Assembly: GCA_022539475.1 (NCBI GenBank)
Contig: VCMS01000353.1
Coordinates: 1-55,075 of the forward strand
Source: Gracilaria domingensis
Taxonomy: Eukaryota > Rhodophyta > Florideophyceae > Gracilariales > Gracilariaceae
DNA length: 55,075 nucleotides
Reading direction: 5' to 3'
The notes beneath the pieces are model-generated. The model worked only from the letters and a program-made list of their open reading frames with translations, was not told where the DNA came from and did not search any database. This document shows, piece after piece, positions 44,837-53,992 of this stretch. A program made the translations under genes and the position numbers. The first letter of the stretch is position 1. Each line of letters starts with the position of its first letter.

Positions 44837-44859
44837 GGTCGCGCGATTTTCGCGCGACC
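44837..44859. repeat. perfect GC-rich hairpin
   Basis: GGTCGCGCGA and TCGCGCGACC, ten-base arms with a three-base loop (TTT). Confidence 0.85.
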
Positions 44860-44903
44860 ACGTGGCACATCAAAACCACCAAAAAGTTAGAACAAAAGCA
44901 AAG

Positions 44904-44958
44904 TTTGGACGTCCAAAAGGTTAGACCAATCAAAATCAAACGTTTTGGACGTCCAAAA
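44904..44958. repeat. two GGACGTCC palindromes 40 bases apart
   Basis: TTTGGACGTCCAAA at 44904-44917 and TTTTGGACGTCCAAAA at 44943-44958 are perfect palindromes whose centres are 40 bases apart. They look like paired binding sites for a dimeric protein. Confidence 0.7.
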
Positions 44959-46304
44959 AACCGCAATAACATCAGTTACTCTACGCTGGTCACTGCGACA
45001 CTTGACTAGGCGGCCGAAGGCCGCCTTCCCTTGTTTGTGTATAATAATATATATAACCAGGAGCGATCCAAACGCCATTTTTGGTCGCCCTCGCACGATT
45101 ACACGACTACAGCTGCAGGTGCAGGGGTACATGAAGGCAGAAATGGTGTTAAATATGAAATTAATTGTTCTCGTGAAAGTTAAGAGCCGTGGACGGCGGC
45201 TACTGCGCCTTCTTAAACCGTACAGGGCCAGGGTAGACAACATGAAGAGCGCCGCAATGGAAAACATCTGTCAGGCACCCATTCTCTCGAGCTCTTTTAC
45301 TTTTGAGCAGCTATATGTGTAGGACTGCTATGAGCTGTAACGATGCAAGCAAGTTAAGCATCATTGTTTTCATGCATTGCATCAGTCTCGTTCTTGGAGA
45401 TTGGGCAATCCCATATTTTGAACTTCTGTTGGAGAGAATGATGTTTCCTTGCCTCATGAAATTTGATTCCTTATCAATTCGTACATTAAGTGAAACCTGT
45501 ACCCACCTTATAACCCTAATATGAAACAAAATCTCTACCCCTGCAAAAGCCCCTAAAATCAGGGTTCTTTTTCAAATCTGTACCCACCCAAAACCCCCTA
45601 AAATCGCACCCCGCTAAAAAAACCTCTAAAATCTGGGTACCTTGATGCCTTCCAGAGGCAACATTTGCTGACACGTGTATTTGGATTTTTAGGCAAAAAT
45701 CTATGCGAAGGGTACAGATCACCGATTAATATACCATTACGTCCAGAGTGATAAAGCTTACCCCTTCGAAAACCCTTCGAAGCATATAGAGCGCAAATTC
45801 TTCGAGTTTCTATGAACGAATCCGTTCTTGGTCCATACCCGTGTATTATCGCTTTGCAGAGAAGTACATGTGGCCCGTCAAACGGTACACGGACAGGTGT
45901 GCGTGTCTACACTCCTGCGTTGTGCCCAACGCAGCGGTAATACAGAATATAGTTTAAAAATGCTTTATTATAGTTAATCCTATCTTAGGTTTAGTTAGTT
46001 TTCTACGCAGAATCTACCTTGCGTGTGGCCAGGAGGCGCCGCACTACAAGCAGGGCGACATGAGATTGTCTACTTAAGTGGCAGAGAGCGCTCCAACGCT
46101 GACCACCCGACCTCATCGGCTGTCAATTGCCAAATTCGTGGTCACCCACAGGAGGCGCCTGCGCTTGCGCAAATACACGTGCATTCCACGCTGTGTACTG
46201 CGTTGCGTAGGCGCCCCCTGTGGCGGCATATGCGCTTAAAGTATCTACCACCTACGCCTCTTATAGGCTAGTACGGTAGATACAACGCATCCATTGGCCA
46301 AGCC

Positions 46305-46345
46305 AACCGTACCGTCGATTCCCGCCTGGAATCGACGGTGCGGTT
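46305..46345 (+). promoter_or_regulatory. 18-bp inverted repeat next to the TATA box of element C
   Basis: AACCGTACCGTCGATTCC (46305-46322) and GGAATCGACGGTGCGGTT (46328-46345) are inverted arms matching at 17 of 18 positions around a 5-base loop. The right arm ends three bases before the TATA-like site. The same structure is at 54429-54469 in the 3' LTR. Confidence 0.7.
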
Positions 46346-46348
46346 GTG

Positions 46349-46357
46349 CATAAAAGG
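46349..46357 (+). promoter_or_regulatory. TATA-like box of element C
   Basis: CATAAAAGG, repeated at 54473-54481 in the right LTR. It lies directly after the inverted repeat and before the C/T-rich leader. Confidence 0.55.
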
Positions 46358-46984
46358 GCCGGAGCAGTCGCCTCCGACTCAACTCCGGCCAGACCACTTC
46401 CCTTCGACGACCTTCCCCCCTACCCCACCACAACCTTCCAACCTCTCTCCTTTTCCCTTTGTCGTCCTCAACCTTTCCTCATCCCCTACTTCTCTCTCTA
46501 CTTCTCCCCTTGGCGGCCTGGTCTCACCGCCCTCCCTCGCTCACTGCCACTCACACTGACCCTCTGTCTGGGCTCGTCCTGTGTGAGTAGGCAAAGCGTC
46601 TGCACCACCCTTCCATTGGGTTAGCCTTGTGCAGGCGTGACTCTGCCTTTCATTATCCGCTTTGTTTGGCCTTTCTTGTCTCTTTTGTTCCCTTCGTTGG
46701 TTTCTTTCGCTGTTGTTGGTCTATCTGCCATTCTGTCTTGCCTGAACTACCGTTGTTGTTGTCATCTTCGTTTTTTCCCCGTTTCTTGCTGTTTGGCGGC
46801 CTTCTGCTGCCTGCATCCGTTCTATTGCTTCCCGTTTCGGCCTTGGTCCCTGGTTTTGCTGGTTCTTTCGCGTTGCGATTCTGTTCCTCACATAGTGTTG
46901 CTTTGCACCTGTTGTTGCTAGACGCACTGTGTGATACAGCGTAAGGTTGTCCTTAACCTACGGCCCTGAGGCAATCGTTCAAGA

Positions 46985-47053
46985 GTAAGTTGTCTACAGC
47001 TACTCTTTTGGCATTTTGTGTGACTACTAACGTTTCGTTTGTTTCACATCAAG
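46985..47053 (+). other. probable intron in the element C leader
   Basis: Donor AAGA|GTAAGT at 46985, perfect branch site TACTAAC at 47025-47031, acceptor CACATCAAG (47053) or TGCCAAG (47060). It has the same architecture as the intron at 31183-31242. The zinc-finger frame downstream has no ATG of its own, which fits a spliced start in an upstream exon. Confidence 0.6.
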
Positions 47054-47060
47054 TGCCAAG

Positions 47061-47484
47061 GTCTATCGTTTCATCCAGCGAGTATTCGTCCGTGGTCGAT
47101 CCGGACGAGCGTATAGAAGAAGTCCCCGATCCCGTTCCTCAGATAAAGAAGTCGGCTGTTCAGCCTCTTGACGGGCCACGCGAGCGCCACATCTTTCGTG
47201 TAGCCCACCAGAAGGAGAAGCGCCGTCGTAACCCCCCGCCACGTAAGCAAATCCTAAAGCGCTGCCGCGTCTGCGACATTAAGGTTCAGAGTCAACGCCA
47301 GCTTGAAGTTCACCAAGCAGGCCGACGCCATCGTAGAGCCGTACGTCGCGCCAACTACACCGAGCAGGACATCCACTGCGAGGTTTGTGACATCAAGTTC
47401 TCCGAAGCTCACGATCTGCGTGTGCACTACAGAAGCCGTCGCCATCGTGCGACCCTTAGGAAGAAGAACAATACTATCTATTAG
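47061..47484 (+). CDS. element C leader ORF with two U1/matrin-type zinc fingers
   Basis: An open frame without an ATG, probably an exon behind the intron ending near 47053-47060. An acidic stretch (SSVVDPDERIEEVPDP) leads to a basic one (HQKEKRRRNPPPRKQILKR). Then come two C2H2 fingers, CRVCDIKVQSQRQLEVHQAGRRH and, after a spacer, CEVCDIKFSEAHDLRVHYRSRRH. The C-2-C pair, long helix and H-x5-H spacing are those of U1-like/matrin-type fingers, which bind RNA or double-stranded RNA. It ends at TAG 47482-47484, 285 bases before the gag ATG. It lies between LTR and gag, an unusual position. The function is unknown: RNA packaging, splicing control or interference with silencing are guesses. Confidence 0.6.
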
Positions 47485-47769
47485 AGCACAGGTCTCTCTT
47501 TTCATTGTCCAGTTGTGACACATTTCTATTCATATCTCATTACATATATTATCCTTGTTTGTTCTTCTTTATCTTCTCGCCTATCGTTTGGTATCCCTCT
47601 TCTGTTCTTGTGTTCGTGCTTTGTTGTTTGGCTTCTGCCGCACTCTATCTACGTAAGCTTATATTTGGCTAGTGCTTCTTCGTCCGATTGGACTGGTACT
47701 CTACGAGAGCAAACTTTATTTTCATTGTTTTTGCCCCCTTTGGCTGTAACCGCCGGCGCCATCACAAAA

Positions 47770-50748
47770 ATGGCGTTTTCATGGTACTCTCGCCGAGGTG
47801 CCCTTGGCCCCGATACTATGGACACCTCGACGCCTCTCTTCGACGGATACAATTCCGATGTTCGTCGATTTCTCTTTTTCTTCGAGAACGTTGCCACCCG
47901 TGGAAAGCCTGATGAGGAGCGTTCCTCCGAAATCTTGGGCTTCCTAAGTGGTGACGCCTTCGATCATTATTATAATAATTTCTCTGTAGATGGCGTGCTC
48001 ACCCCGAACGCGGCCAACTACATATCAGTTAAGAAGTCCCTGCTCGATCGCTTTGGCGCTGCTGAGGAACCCGAGGAGTACATCCGAGAAGCTGTGACTG
48101 CCCGTTTGGACTACGGTGATCTCCTTGGTTCCCTCCAGCGCATGGACGCTTGCTTCGACAAGGCCGAGTTCAACGCGAAGGCCAAGTTCGGCCTTCTCCG
48201 TAAAGCGGTTATGGAGTACGCAGACCTAGCTCAGTTTGTGATATTCCGCGGAGCAAGCGACTATAAGTCGTTGAAAGACCTCATCAAATCCTTTGTGGCC
48301 GGCAAAAAGGCCCTCGGAGCAGGTGGTTCACTGGCGTTTATGCCTCCTCCGAAGAAAGTGTTACAAAGGAGGCCCGTCGACCCTTCTGATAGGGATCCCA
48401 CTGCAGACAAGGTGGATCAGCTAGCTAGTCAGCTTGCAGAACTCACTCTCTTGATGAAGAAGAAGTCAGGACCACCTCCGAAGGCTGATGGAGAGCAAGT
48501 TTGTGGCTACTGTCAGAAGCCTGGTCACTTTTCTACTCGCTGTCCACAGAATCCGCATCGCGATACGCGTTGTGGGGGTTGTGGAAAGATGGGACATTCC
48601 ATCGCAACGTGTTGGAAGCGCCATTCGGAAAAGAAGGTCCGTTTCGATGCCGAAAATCAGAAAGAAATCCCGGAAGTTCCCAGACCCAACCAAGTTTCTG
48701 TAGTCACCGAGGATGACGTTCAGGATCGCGAGACTGTAGCGATGGCCAAACGAGCCGCTGATGGCGCCCCATTGCCAAAGCAGGCCCGCCTGGAACATCG
48801 GGTTGGTGTCAAGGAGCTTCTGAACCCAGCAAGCGACACCCCATTTCGCTTGATTCGCTCAGCTACGCGTAATCGATCCGGGAAGCCTAAGAAGGCCTCC
48901 ACAAAGAAGCTCTCTGGTAAGTCAATGCTCCAGGAGCACGCCGGAAAGTATAACGTAATGGAGGAGCTCGCGAATGCCCCGACCGGGCTCACATTCGGTC
49001 AACTCATTCGCGGGGACGCCGATGCGGCCAAGAAAGATCTGCGTCGAATCATCTCTGGCCGTTCAACGACCAGAAAGGTCAATGCGACCCAGGTCGAGCG
49101 TGAAAACTCTCGTCTTAAGGTTGTGCCTATTACAGTCTATGGGACCATGACCCAAGCCCTCTTGGACTCTGGCGCTGTCCCGAATCTAATTTCAGCAGAA
49201 CTAGCGGACCATCTGCTACTGACACCGAACCCCACTGAAAGGACGATTAAAGTAGCTGATGGCAATGTTGCCCGCATTCGTGGTACTCTAGAGGGCGTTC
49301 CTGTAAGGTTCGATGACCTCCGAGTATCCCTCGAGTTTCTTGTTATCGAGAAGCCCCCCTTCGATGTAATCATCGGGAACCCCACGCTAGAAAAGCTGCA
49401 TGCCTGTATCGATCTTGGTACACAAGAAGTCACCATGAGTTACAACAAGAAGCACGTCGTTATAGGACTCGACTCCGATCGTTCCGGATTAGAAGCATTT
49501 GTCCCGTTGTCTGAGACAGATAGCGAAGATTTCACGTCAGACTCTGATGCTATCCCGTCTGACTCTGAAGATGAGTCGGAGGACTTTGCTAACCTCCCCC
49601 TTCCAAAGCAGCGAACAACTGGTGGCGCCGAAGTGACCCTAGTGGCAGTAATGGAAAGGGATGGGGACGCAGGATCCCAGGATGGCGAAGAGGAGAACGA
49701 TGGTGAGGAAGAACCCGCCAATGTGACAGCGCAGCCCACCCAAGCCGGGCCGTTCGAAGGACCTCAAGTATCTGACCAAGCCCGTCGACCGACTCAGGCT
49801 GAAGATTCCAACGGCCCTAACTTCACCTGGCGTACCATCGGGACTCAGATCCATCTGGATAGTTTGACCGCGGAGCGTGGGGAGAACCCTCATGCAAATA
49901 ATATGCATATTGCCGGACCCGATGGCCCACAAATTCCTCCAGAGGGAGAAAGGGTGGCAGTCGGACCAGCACTGCGTCAGCAATCCCAGCTGATCTCCCA
50001 GTATGATGATGACGAGGATCGACGATTCGAAGACGCGGAGGAAGAAGTGCAGGCAGATCCCCCTGTCGAAGAAAGGTCCGGACCCAATCCCTCCTCCTTC
50101 CAGAGCGAGTCTACGGATACCAGCGTACAGCCAGAAGATGTGAATGTCGTGATTCCTACAAGTATTGCACCCAGAGCTAATAACGCCAGCGAGGACAGTG
50201 AAGTCCGGCCTCCTGACGATGGGCCCGTAGGTGAAAGCCCGGCGGAGTTCCCAGACGGTAGTGACGATGAGGACGACTCCTCACCGGAGGAAGTAGACCT
50301 CATTGGCTCACCACTCTACCGCGACTCTGACCTTACCATCCCGATCAGAGACGAAGTAGTTCTGCTTCCTTTAGCCGAAGGACAGTCAGTTACTGACTTC
50401 TTGGACGTGCGGGTTCAATTGCGACATCCAGTACCGTCACCCGCGCGTCCCCCTCATCTAGAAGCACAGAACTTACCGCTCAACCGCGTAGGAATGCTGG
50501 AGGACGACGACTCCGGCGGTTATGTCATATCATTTGAAGAAGAACTACCTCCGGACGAAATCGACGCCCGGACCCCGGGAGATGATGAACATTCACAAGA
50601 CCCAAGCCGCGACGAAGAAGTTGTGGCCGAGCCTACGTGCCCAGCGCAAGACATTGAGTATTCTCTGCAAGATCCAATTGCGCAAGATTCACTCGGTCGC
50701 ACGCTCGACCGACGTGATTACCCCCCCACACCAACAAGGAGGAGGTGA
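47770..50748 (+). CDS. gag-pro: element C Gag-protease, 992 residues
   Basis: ATG chosen at 47770 because of its good context (AAAAATGGCG) and because coding character begins there. The open frame extends upstream to 47515. Capsid-like region: residues about 20-200. Two perfect CCHC knuckles, CGYCQKPGHFSTRC (from residue 245) and CGGCGKMGHSIATC. The aspartic protease has ALLDSGAVPNLIS (D near residue 466) and FDVIIGNPTLEKL. After the protease come about 400 residues of acidic, probably disordered sequence (SEDFTSDSDAIPSDSEDESED and similar) before TGA at 50746-50748. Having protease in the gag frame and pol in -1 is allowed in Ty3/gypsy. The long acidic tail is unusual. Confidence 0.88.
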   Translation: MAFSWYSRRGALGPDTMDTSTPLFDGYNSDVRRFLFFFENVATRGKPDEERSSEILGFLSGDAFDHYYNNFSVDGVLTPNAANYISVKKSLLDRFGAAEEPEEYIREAVTARLDYGDLLGSLQRMDACFDKAEFNAKAKFGLLRKAVMEYADLAQFVIFRGASDYKSLKDLIKSFVAGKKALGAGGSLAFMPPPKKVLQRRPVDPSDRDPTADKVDQLASQLAELTLLMKKKSGPPPKADGEQVCGYCQKPGHFSTRCPQNPHRDTRCGGCGKMGHSIATCWKRHSEKKVRFDAENQKEIPEVPRPNQVSVVTEDDVQDRETVAMAKRAADGAPLPKQARLEHRVGVKELLNPASDTPFRLIRSATRNRSGKPKKASTKKLSGKSMLQEHAGKYNVMEELANAPTGLTFGQLIRGDADAAKKDLRRIISGRSTTRKVNATQVERENSRLKVVPITVYGTMTQALLDSGAVPNLISAELADHLLLTPNPTERTIKVADGNVARIRGTLEGVPVRFDDLRVSLEFLVIEKPPFDVIIGNPTLEKLHACIDLGTQEVTMSYNKKHVVIGLDSDRSGLEAFVPLSETDSEDFTSDSDAIPSDSEDESEDFANLPLPKQRTTGGAEVTLVAVMERDGDAGSQDGEEENDGEEEPANVTAQPTQAGPFEGPQVSDQARRPTQAEDSNGPNFTWRTIGTQIHLDSLTAERGENPHANNMHIAGPDGPQIPPEGERVAVGPALRQQSQLISQYDDDEDRRFEDAEEEVQADPPVEERSGPNPSSFQSESTDTSVQPEDVNVVIPTSIAPRANNASEDSEVRPPDDGPVGESPAEFPDGSDDEDDSSPEEVDLIGSPLYRDSDLTIPIRDEVVLLPLAEGQSVTDFLDVRVQLRHPVPSPARPPHLEAQNLPLNRVGMLEDDDSGGYVISFEEELPPDEIDARTPGDDEHSQDPSRDEEVVAEPTCPAQDIEYSLQDPIAQDSLGRTLDRRDYPPTPTRRR

Positions 50749-53700
50749 TTCTAGAACGGATCTCTCATCTCCCAAGGGATAGACGGGTGGACCTCCTCGC
50801 TGTTCTGGATAACTTGAATGTCATAGCATGGTCCTTGTATGATCTTAGGCCCTCTGACGTGCCGGTAACGCACAGGTTTGACCTCAGTGTCGAGACCCCA
50901 ATTCATTCGAAGGTCCGAAGGCTACCCCCAAAGCATGACGACGTTGTTCGGAAAGAGGTCGACAAAATGTTGTCCGCCGGGATCATCAAGCCGTCCACCT
51001 CTCCTTGGTCCTTCCCAGTTGTCATCGCACATAAGAAGGATGGAAAGCCCCGGTTCTGTGTCGACTATCGGGGTCTGAACCAGGTCATGACGCCCGACAG
51101 GTGGCCCCTGCCAAACATGGAACAGATTTTTGACGATTTGGGTGGTTGTTCGTTCTTCACGACCCTAGACCTTTTCTCCGGATACTGGCAGGTGCGCATG
51201 GCCCCTGACTGCAAAGAAATGACGACTTTCGTTTGTCGTCAGGGAACCTTCCAGTTTGAAGTCATGCCTTTTGGTCTCATGAATGCCCCAGCCACGTTTC
51301 AAAGAATGATGGACGCGGTCCTTCATGGGGTGGAGTTTGCTCGCGTCTATATAGACGACGTTGTCATCTTCTCGAGAAGCCTGGAAGAACATTTGTACCA
51401 CCTAACCAGGGTGCTCGAGATCCTTGCAAGTCATGGTCTGAAGATAAAAATATCCAAATGTGATTTTGCACAACCCCGTATCAAACTGCTTGGTCACGTC
51501 ATCAACAAGGAAGGCACTTCGGTTGATCAAGACAAGATCGACGTCATCCAAAAGGCCCCCGAACCATCGACGGTAACCGAGCTCCGAAGTTTTCTCGGTC
51601 TAGCCAGTTATTATCGAAGGTTCATAAAGGATTTCGCAGATACGTCAGCAGTATTGCATGCTGCCACTACAGGGAAGGGAAAGCTGAATTTCACCAATGA
51701 GATGAAGACAGCGTTTAATGATCTAAAGGGAAAGTTAGTATCCCCGCCGGTCTTAGCATTTCCCGACTTTGAGAAGCCTTTTAGAGTTGAAACCGATGCT
51801 TCTTCAGTCGCGCTTGGTGCCGTTCTGTCACAAAAGAAAGAGGACGGAATGTATCACCCAATTCAATTTGCCAGTCGCACGCTTAATGCCGCCGAGCGAA
51901 AGTATTCTACTTGCGAGAAAGAGGCCCTAGCCGTGGTCTTTGCCTTGAAGAAGTTTCGCATGTATCTACTCGGAGGTCTCCCCTTTGAGCTTGTTACGGA
52001 CCACCAAGCTCTGAAGTATGCATTCCAAAAGAAGGACATTCACGGGCGCCTAGCCCGATGGATGGACCTGCTAGCGGAATACGAGTTCGTTATAGTCTAT
52101 AGATCTGGCGATAAGAATCGGGCTGCCGACTATCTCTCTCGCTTTGCCGTTGGGGATCCACCGGAGCCGGATGATGACGTGTCTGTTGTACTGAATGCAA
52201 CGGACGAGGTCTATGACTTGGAGCCCTTCTGCGCGCACATCAAGTCGTACCTTGCCGCCTTTTCTTTTCCTGAAGAAGACCCTAAGATCCGCGCTTTGGT
52301 TAAGAGGAATGCGAAGAAGTTCTTCCTTTGGGAAGGTCTTCTCTATCGCCGTACCAAGAAAGGATTAAGAGTGGTACCCTCTGTAAGCAAGCGCCGTGGC
52401 ATCCTCTCATCCTTTCATGATGACATAGGACATTGGGACTTGGAGGCTACTAAGGATCTGGTCCAGTTCCGATTCTGGTGGCCTGGAATGTACCCCGACA
52501 TCGTTTCATATGTTCGCAGTTGTGATGGGTGTCAGTTCACAACACCCCTGCTTAAGTACCGGCCAGGACAAAGAGCCCCATTGACTGGTCTATTTCATAC
52601 ATTCTCTGTGGACTTCGCCGGTCCTCTTCCGGCTACCAGGAATGGCAACCGTTTTGCTCTGATTGGTGTAGAACACATAACAGGATGGCCTATTGCCGCG
52701 GCCTACGGTAATCAGACCTCTACCACCGTCATTCACTTTGTTCGATCTCAGATCGTTTCCCCGTTTGGTTCCCCGCTGACGATCGTGTCCGACAACTTCA
52801 GTTCCTTCAAAGCCAAGGCAGTCGAAGCATACATGGAAAGTAAGAAGATATCCCTCAAGCCCACCATGGCCTATGCCCCTATGTCTAATGGCCGGGCTGA
52901 AAGAATGGTTGGAACCATCAAGAAATCGATTGCCAAAACAATCTTCAATAAGGGACAAGAATGGGATGAAGCTCTCGAGCAGATAATTTACGGATACAGG
53001 AGGCGCCGGCTGGGTGGCGGGTTTTCTCCTTTTGAGCTCATGTATGGCACGGTCCCACGGATGAGCTCAGACGACCTACCCCCTCTCATCGTAGATCCAA
53101 CCCCCACTAATCGTCATCATGAACTACTTGCAAATTCCGCAGGCAGAGCTTCCAGAGTTCTATCTCAACCCAATCGACAAGACGACCCCAAGTCCGGGCA
53201 CCGGTTCAACGTCGGTGATGAGGTCTTGGTGATACATGGGAAGGCTCTGAATCCCAACGTGAAATGGCCTGCCTTTCAGTCAAAATTCTACGGACCCTGT
53301 AAGGTGGTTAAGGCCAGGCACCCCCGATATGTCCTAGTGTCCCCTCATAATCGTTACACTAGAGAAGGGGTCCACGCCCGCCGGCTCAAGCGGTATCATC
53401 GCCGACCAGTTCATCTGCAGGACGAGGTGGTAGCCACTATTACGGAAGGCGAAGACACCCCTGTCCCATATCCCACTCAGATCACTGTAATGCCACTCCG
53501 CGTTGACTACAATATCCTCACTGCACCCCACCTCTCGTGTCACTTTATCATTGGAGGGAAAAGCATACATTCATGGCTTAGCCCTTTGAACGTCTCTATC
53601 CCAGAGGTGGAAAGGGTTACCTGGACGCTGACGCATGCCTCACTCGCCCTGTTCTCAATCTCGGGCCCGTTCTTGAGTCGTAGAGGAGGATCTATCTTAA

Positions 53701-53945
53701 GAACATTATTTCGACGTGTGCACCAGAACTACGGCAGCAATATCGAGCCAGAATTCGCGGTATATCTTTACCACCATGCAGTCTCCTTGCATGGGCATCT
53801 CCCAGAATCGCAATTCTACATACAAGAGACTCAGGACCATATTTCGCACTATGCTCGCACAGGAATCGCTCGGATACTCAGCTACACCCCCGACCCAGAG
53901 AAGCTAGCAGTACCCTTTCTCTTCCACTATACCACCGAGAATTAG
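50718..53945 (+). CDS. pol: element C Pol: RT, RNase H, integrase, extra C-terminal domain
   Basis: Open in the -1 frame to TAG at 53943-53945. Residue numbers count from GTG 50745. RT: residues about 90-270, with FCVDYRGLNQV, LDLFSGYWQVRMA and the catalytic YIDD (202-205). RNase H: VETDASSVALGAVLSQ, then ERKYSTCEKEALAVV and VTDHQAL. Integrase: zinc module HDDIGH...CDGC (about 558-595) and D, D, E in SVDFAGPL, VSDNFSSF and NGRAERM (about 622, 681, 716). A GPY/F-like module follows (KFYGPCKVV...RRLKRY). There is no chromodomain. Instead the last 140 residues carry the domain shared with the element A ORF at 7009-7521. All catalytic residues are present, so it may be functional. Confidence 0.93.
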   Translation, partial: LPPHTNKEEVILERISHLPRDRRVDLLAVLDNLNVIAWSLYDLRPSDVPVTHRFDLSVETPIHSKVRRLPPKHDDVVRKEVDKMLSAGIIKPSTSPWSFPVVIAHKKDGKPRFCVDYRGLNQVMTPDRWPLPNMEQIFDDLGGCSFFTTLDLFSGYWQVRMAPDCKEMTTFVCRQGTFQFEVMPFGLMNAPATFQRMMDAVLHGVEFARVYIDDVVIFSRSLEEHLYHLTRVLEILASHGLKIKISKCDFAQPRIKLLGHVINKEGTSVDQDKIDVIQKAPEPSTVTELRSFLGLASYYRRFIKDFADTSAVLHAATTGKGKLNFTNEMKTAFNDLKGKLVSPPVLAFPDFEKPFRVETDASSVALGAVLSQKKEDGMYHPIQFASRTLNAAERKYSTCEKEALAVVFALKKFRMYLLGGLPFELVTDHQALKYAFQKKDIHGRLARWMDLLAEYEFVIVYRSGDKNRAADYLSRFAVGDPPEPDDDVSVVLNATDEVYDLEPFCAHIKSYLAAFSFPEEDPKIRALVKRNAKKFFLWEGLLYRRTKKGLRVVPSVSKRRGILSSFHDDIGHWDLEATKDLVQFRFWWPGMYPDIVSYVRSCDGCQFTTPLLKYRPGQRAPLTGLFHTFSVDFAGPLPATRNGNRFALIGVEHITGWPIAAAYGNQTSTTVIHFVRSQIVSPFGSPLTIVSDNFSSFKAKAVEAYMESKKISLKPTMAYAPMSNGRAERMVGTIKKSIAKTIFNKGQEWDEALEQIIYGYRRRRLGGGFSPFELMYGTVPRMSSDDLPPLIVDPTPTNRHHELLANSAGRASRVLSQPNRQDDPKSGHRFNVGDEVLVIHGKALNPNVKWPAFQSKFYGPCKVVKARHPRYVLVSPHNRYTREGVHARRLKRYHRRPVHLQDEVVATITEGEDTPVPYPTQITVMPLRVDYNILTAPHLSCHFIIGGKSIHSWLSPLNVSIPEVERVTWTLTHASLALFSISGPFLSRRGGSILRTLFRRVHQNYGSNIEPEFAVYLYHHAVSLHGHLPESQFYIQETQDHISHYARTGIARILSYTPDPEKLAVPFLFHYTTEN
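50721..50727 (+). promoter_or_regulatory. candidate -1 ribosomal slip site (C7)
   Basis: In the gag frame the codons read TAC CCC CCC ACA, so the seven Cs form an X-XXY-YYZ heptamer. It lies in the 31-base window (50718-50748) where both frames are open. Alternatively pol could restart at GTG 50745-50747, which overlaps the gag TGA. Confidence 0.5.
53500..53942 (+). other. shared post-integrase domain at the C-terminus of element C Pol
   Basis: It runs from about IIGGKSIHSWLSPL to the end. The core from GG to GHL has the same length (83 residues) as in the element A ORF. Hand alignment without gaps gives about 24 identities, including both W residues, GPFL, LRxLF, EF, VS and GHL. Confidence 0.75.
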
Positions 53946-53992
53946 CCCAGTACTTACGACGCCCGGCGTAGCGTCGTTTGGGTTTGGTGGTG

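Larger units (their letters stand above)
43566..45868. other. spacer between elements B and C
   Basis: Mostly AT-rich, with T-rich runs at 43600-44020. It contains a GC-rich coding-like patch (44255-44518), a perfect hairpin (44837-44859), two palindromes (44904, 44943) and CCCCTAAAATC units (45550-45633). No conventional gene was recognised. Confidence 0.5.
45869..46950 (+). repeat. element C 5' LTR
   Basis: It matches 53993-55075. The match ends around GTAAGGTT near 46948, where the window end cuts the other copy, so the true right boundary may lie further on. U3 is full of inverted repeats and repeated GGAGGCGCC boxes. A C/T-rich leader follows the TATA-like site. Confidence 0.9.

Noticed and set aside
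46338..46944. Plus-strand ORFs in the C/T-rich part of the element C LTR (repeated at 54462-55057)
   Set aside because: Low-complexity leucine/phenylalanine/proline translations of the untranslated leader, with frames altered by indels between the two LTR copies.
47515..47769. Extending element C Gag upstream to 47515
   Set aside because: The upstream part encodes hydrophobic low-complexity sequence without an ATG in good context. The ATG at 47770 fits the start of a capsid protein.
50736..50748. AGGAGGAGGTGATT as a Shine-Dalgarno site
   Set aside because: It resembles a perfect bacterial ribosome-binding site, but the genome is eukaryotic and the cytosolic 18S rRNA end lacks CCUCC, so it is probably chance in a purine-rich overlap.
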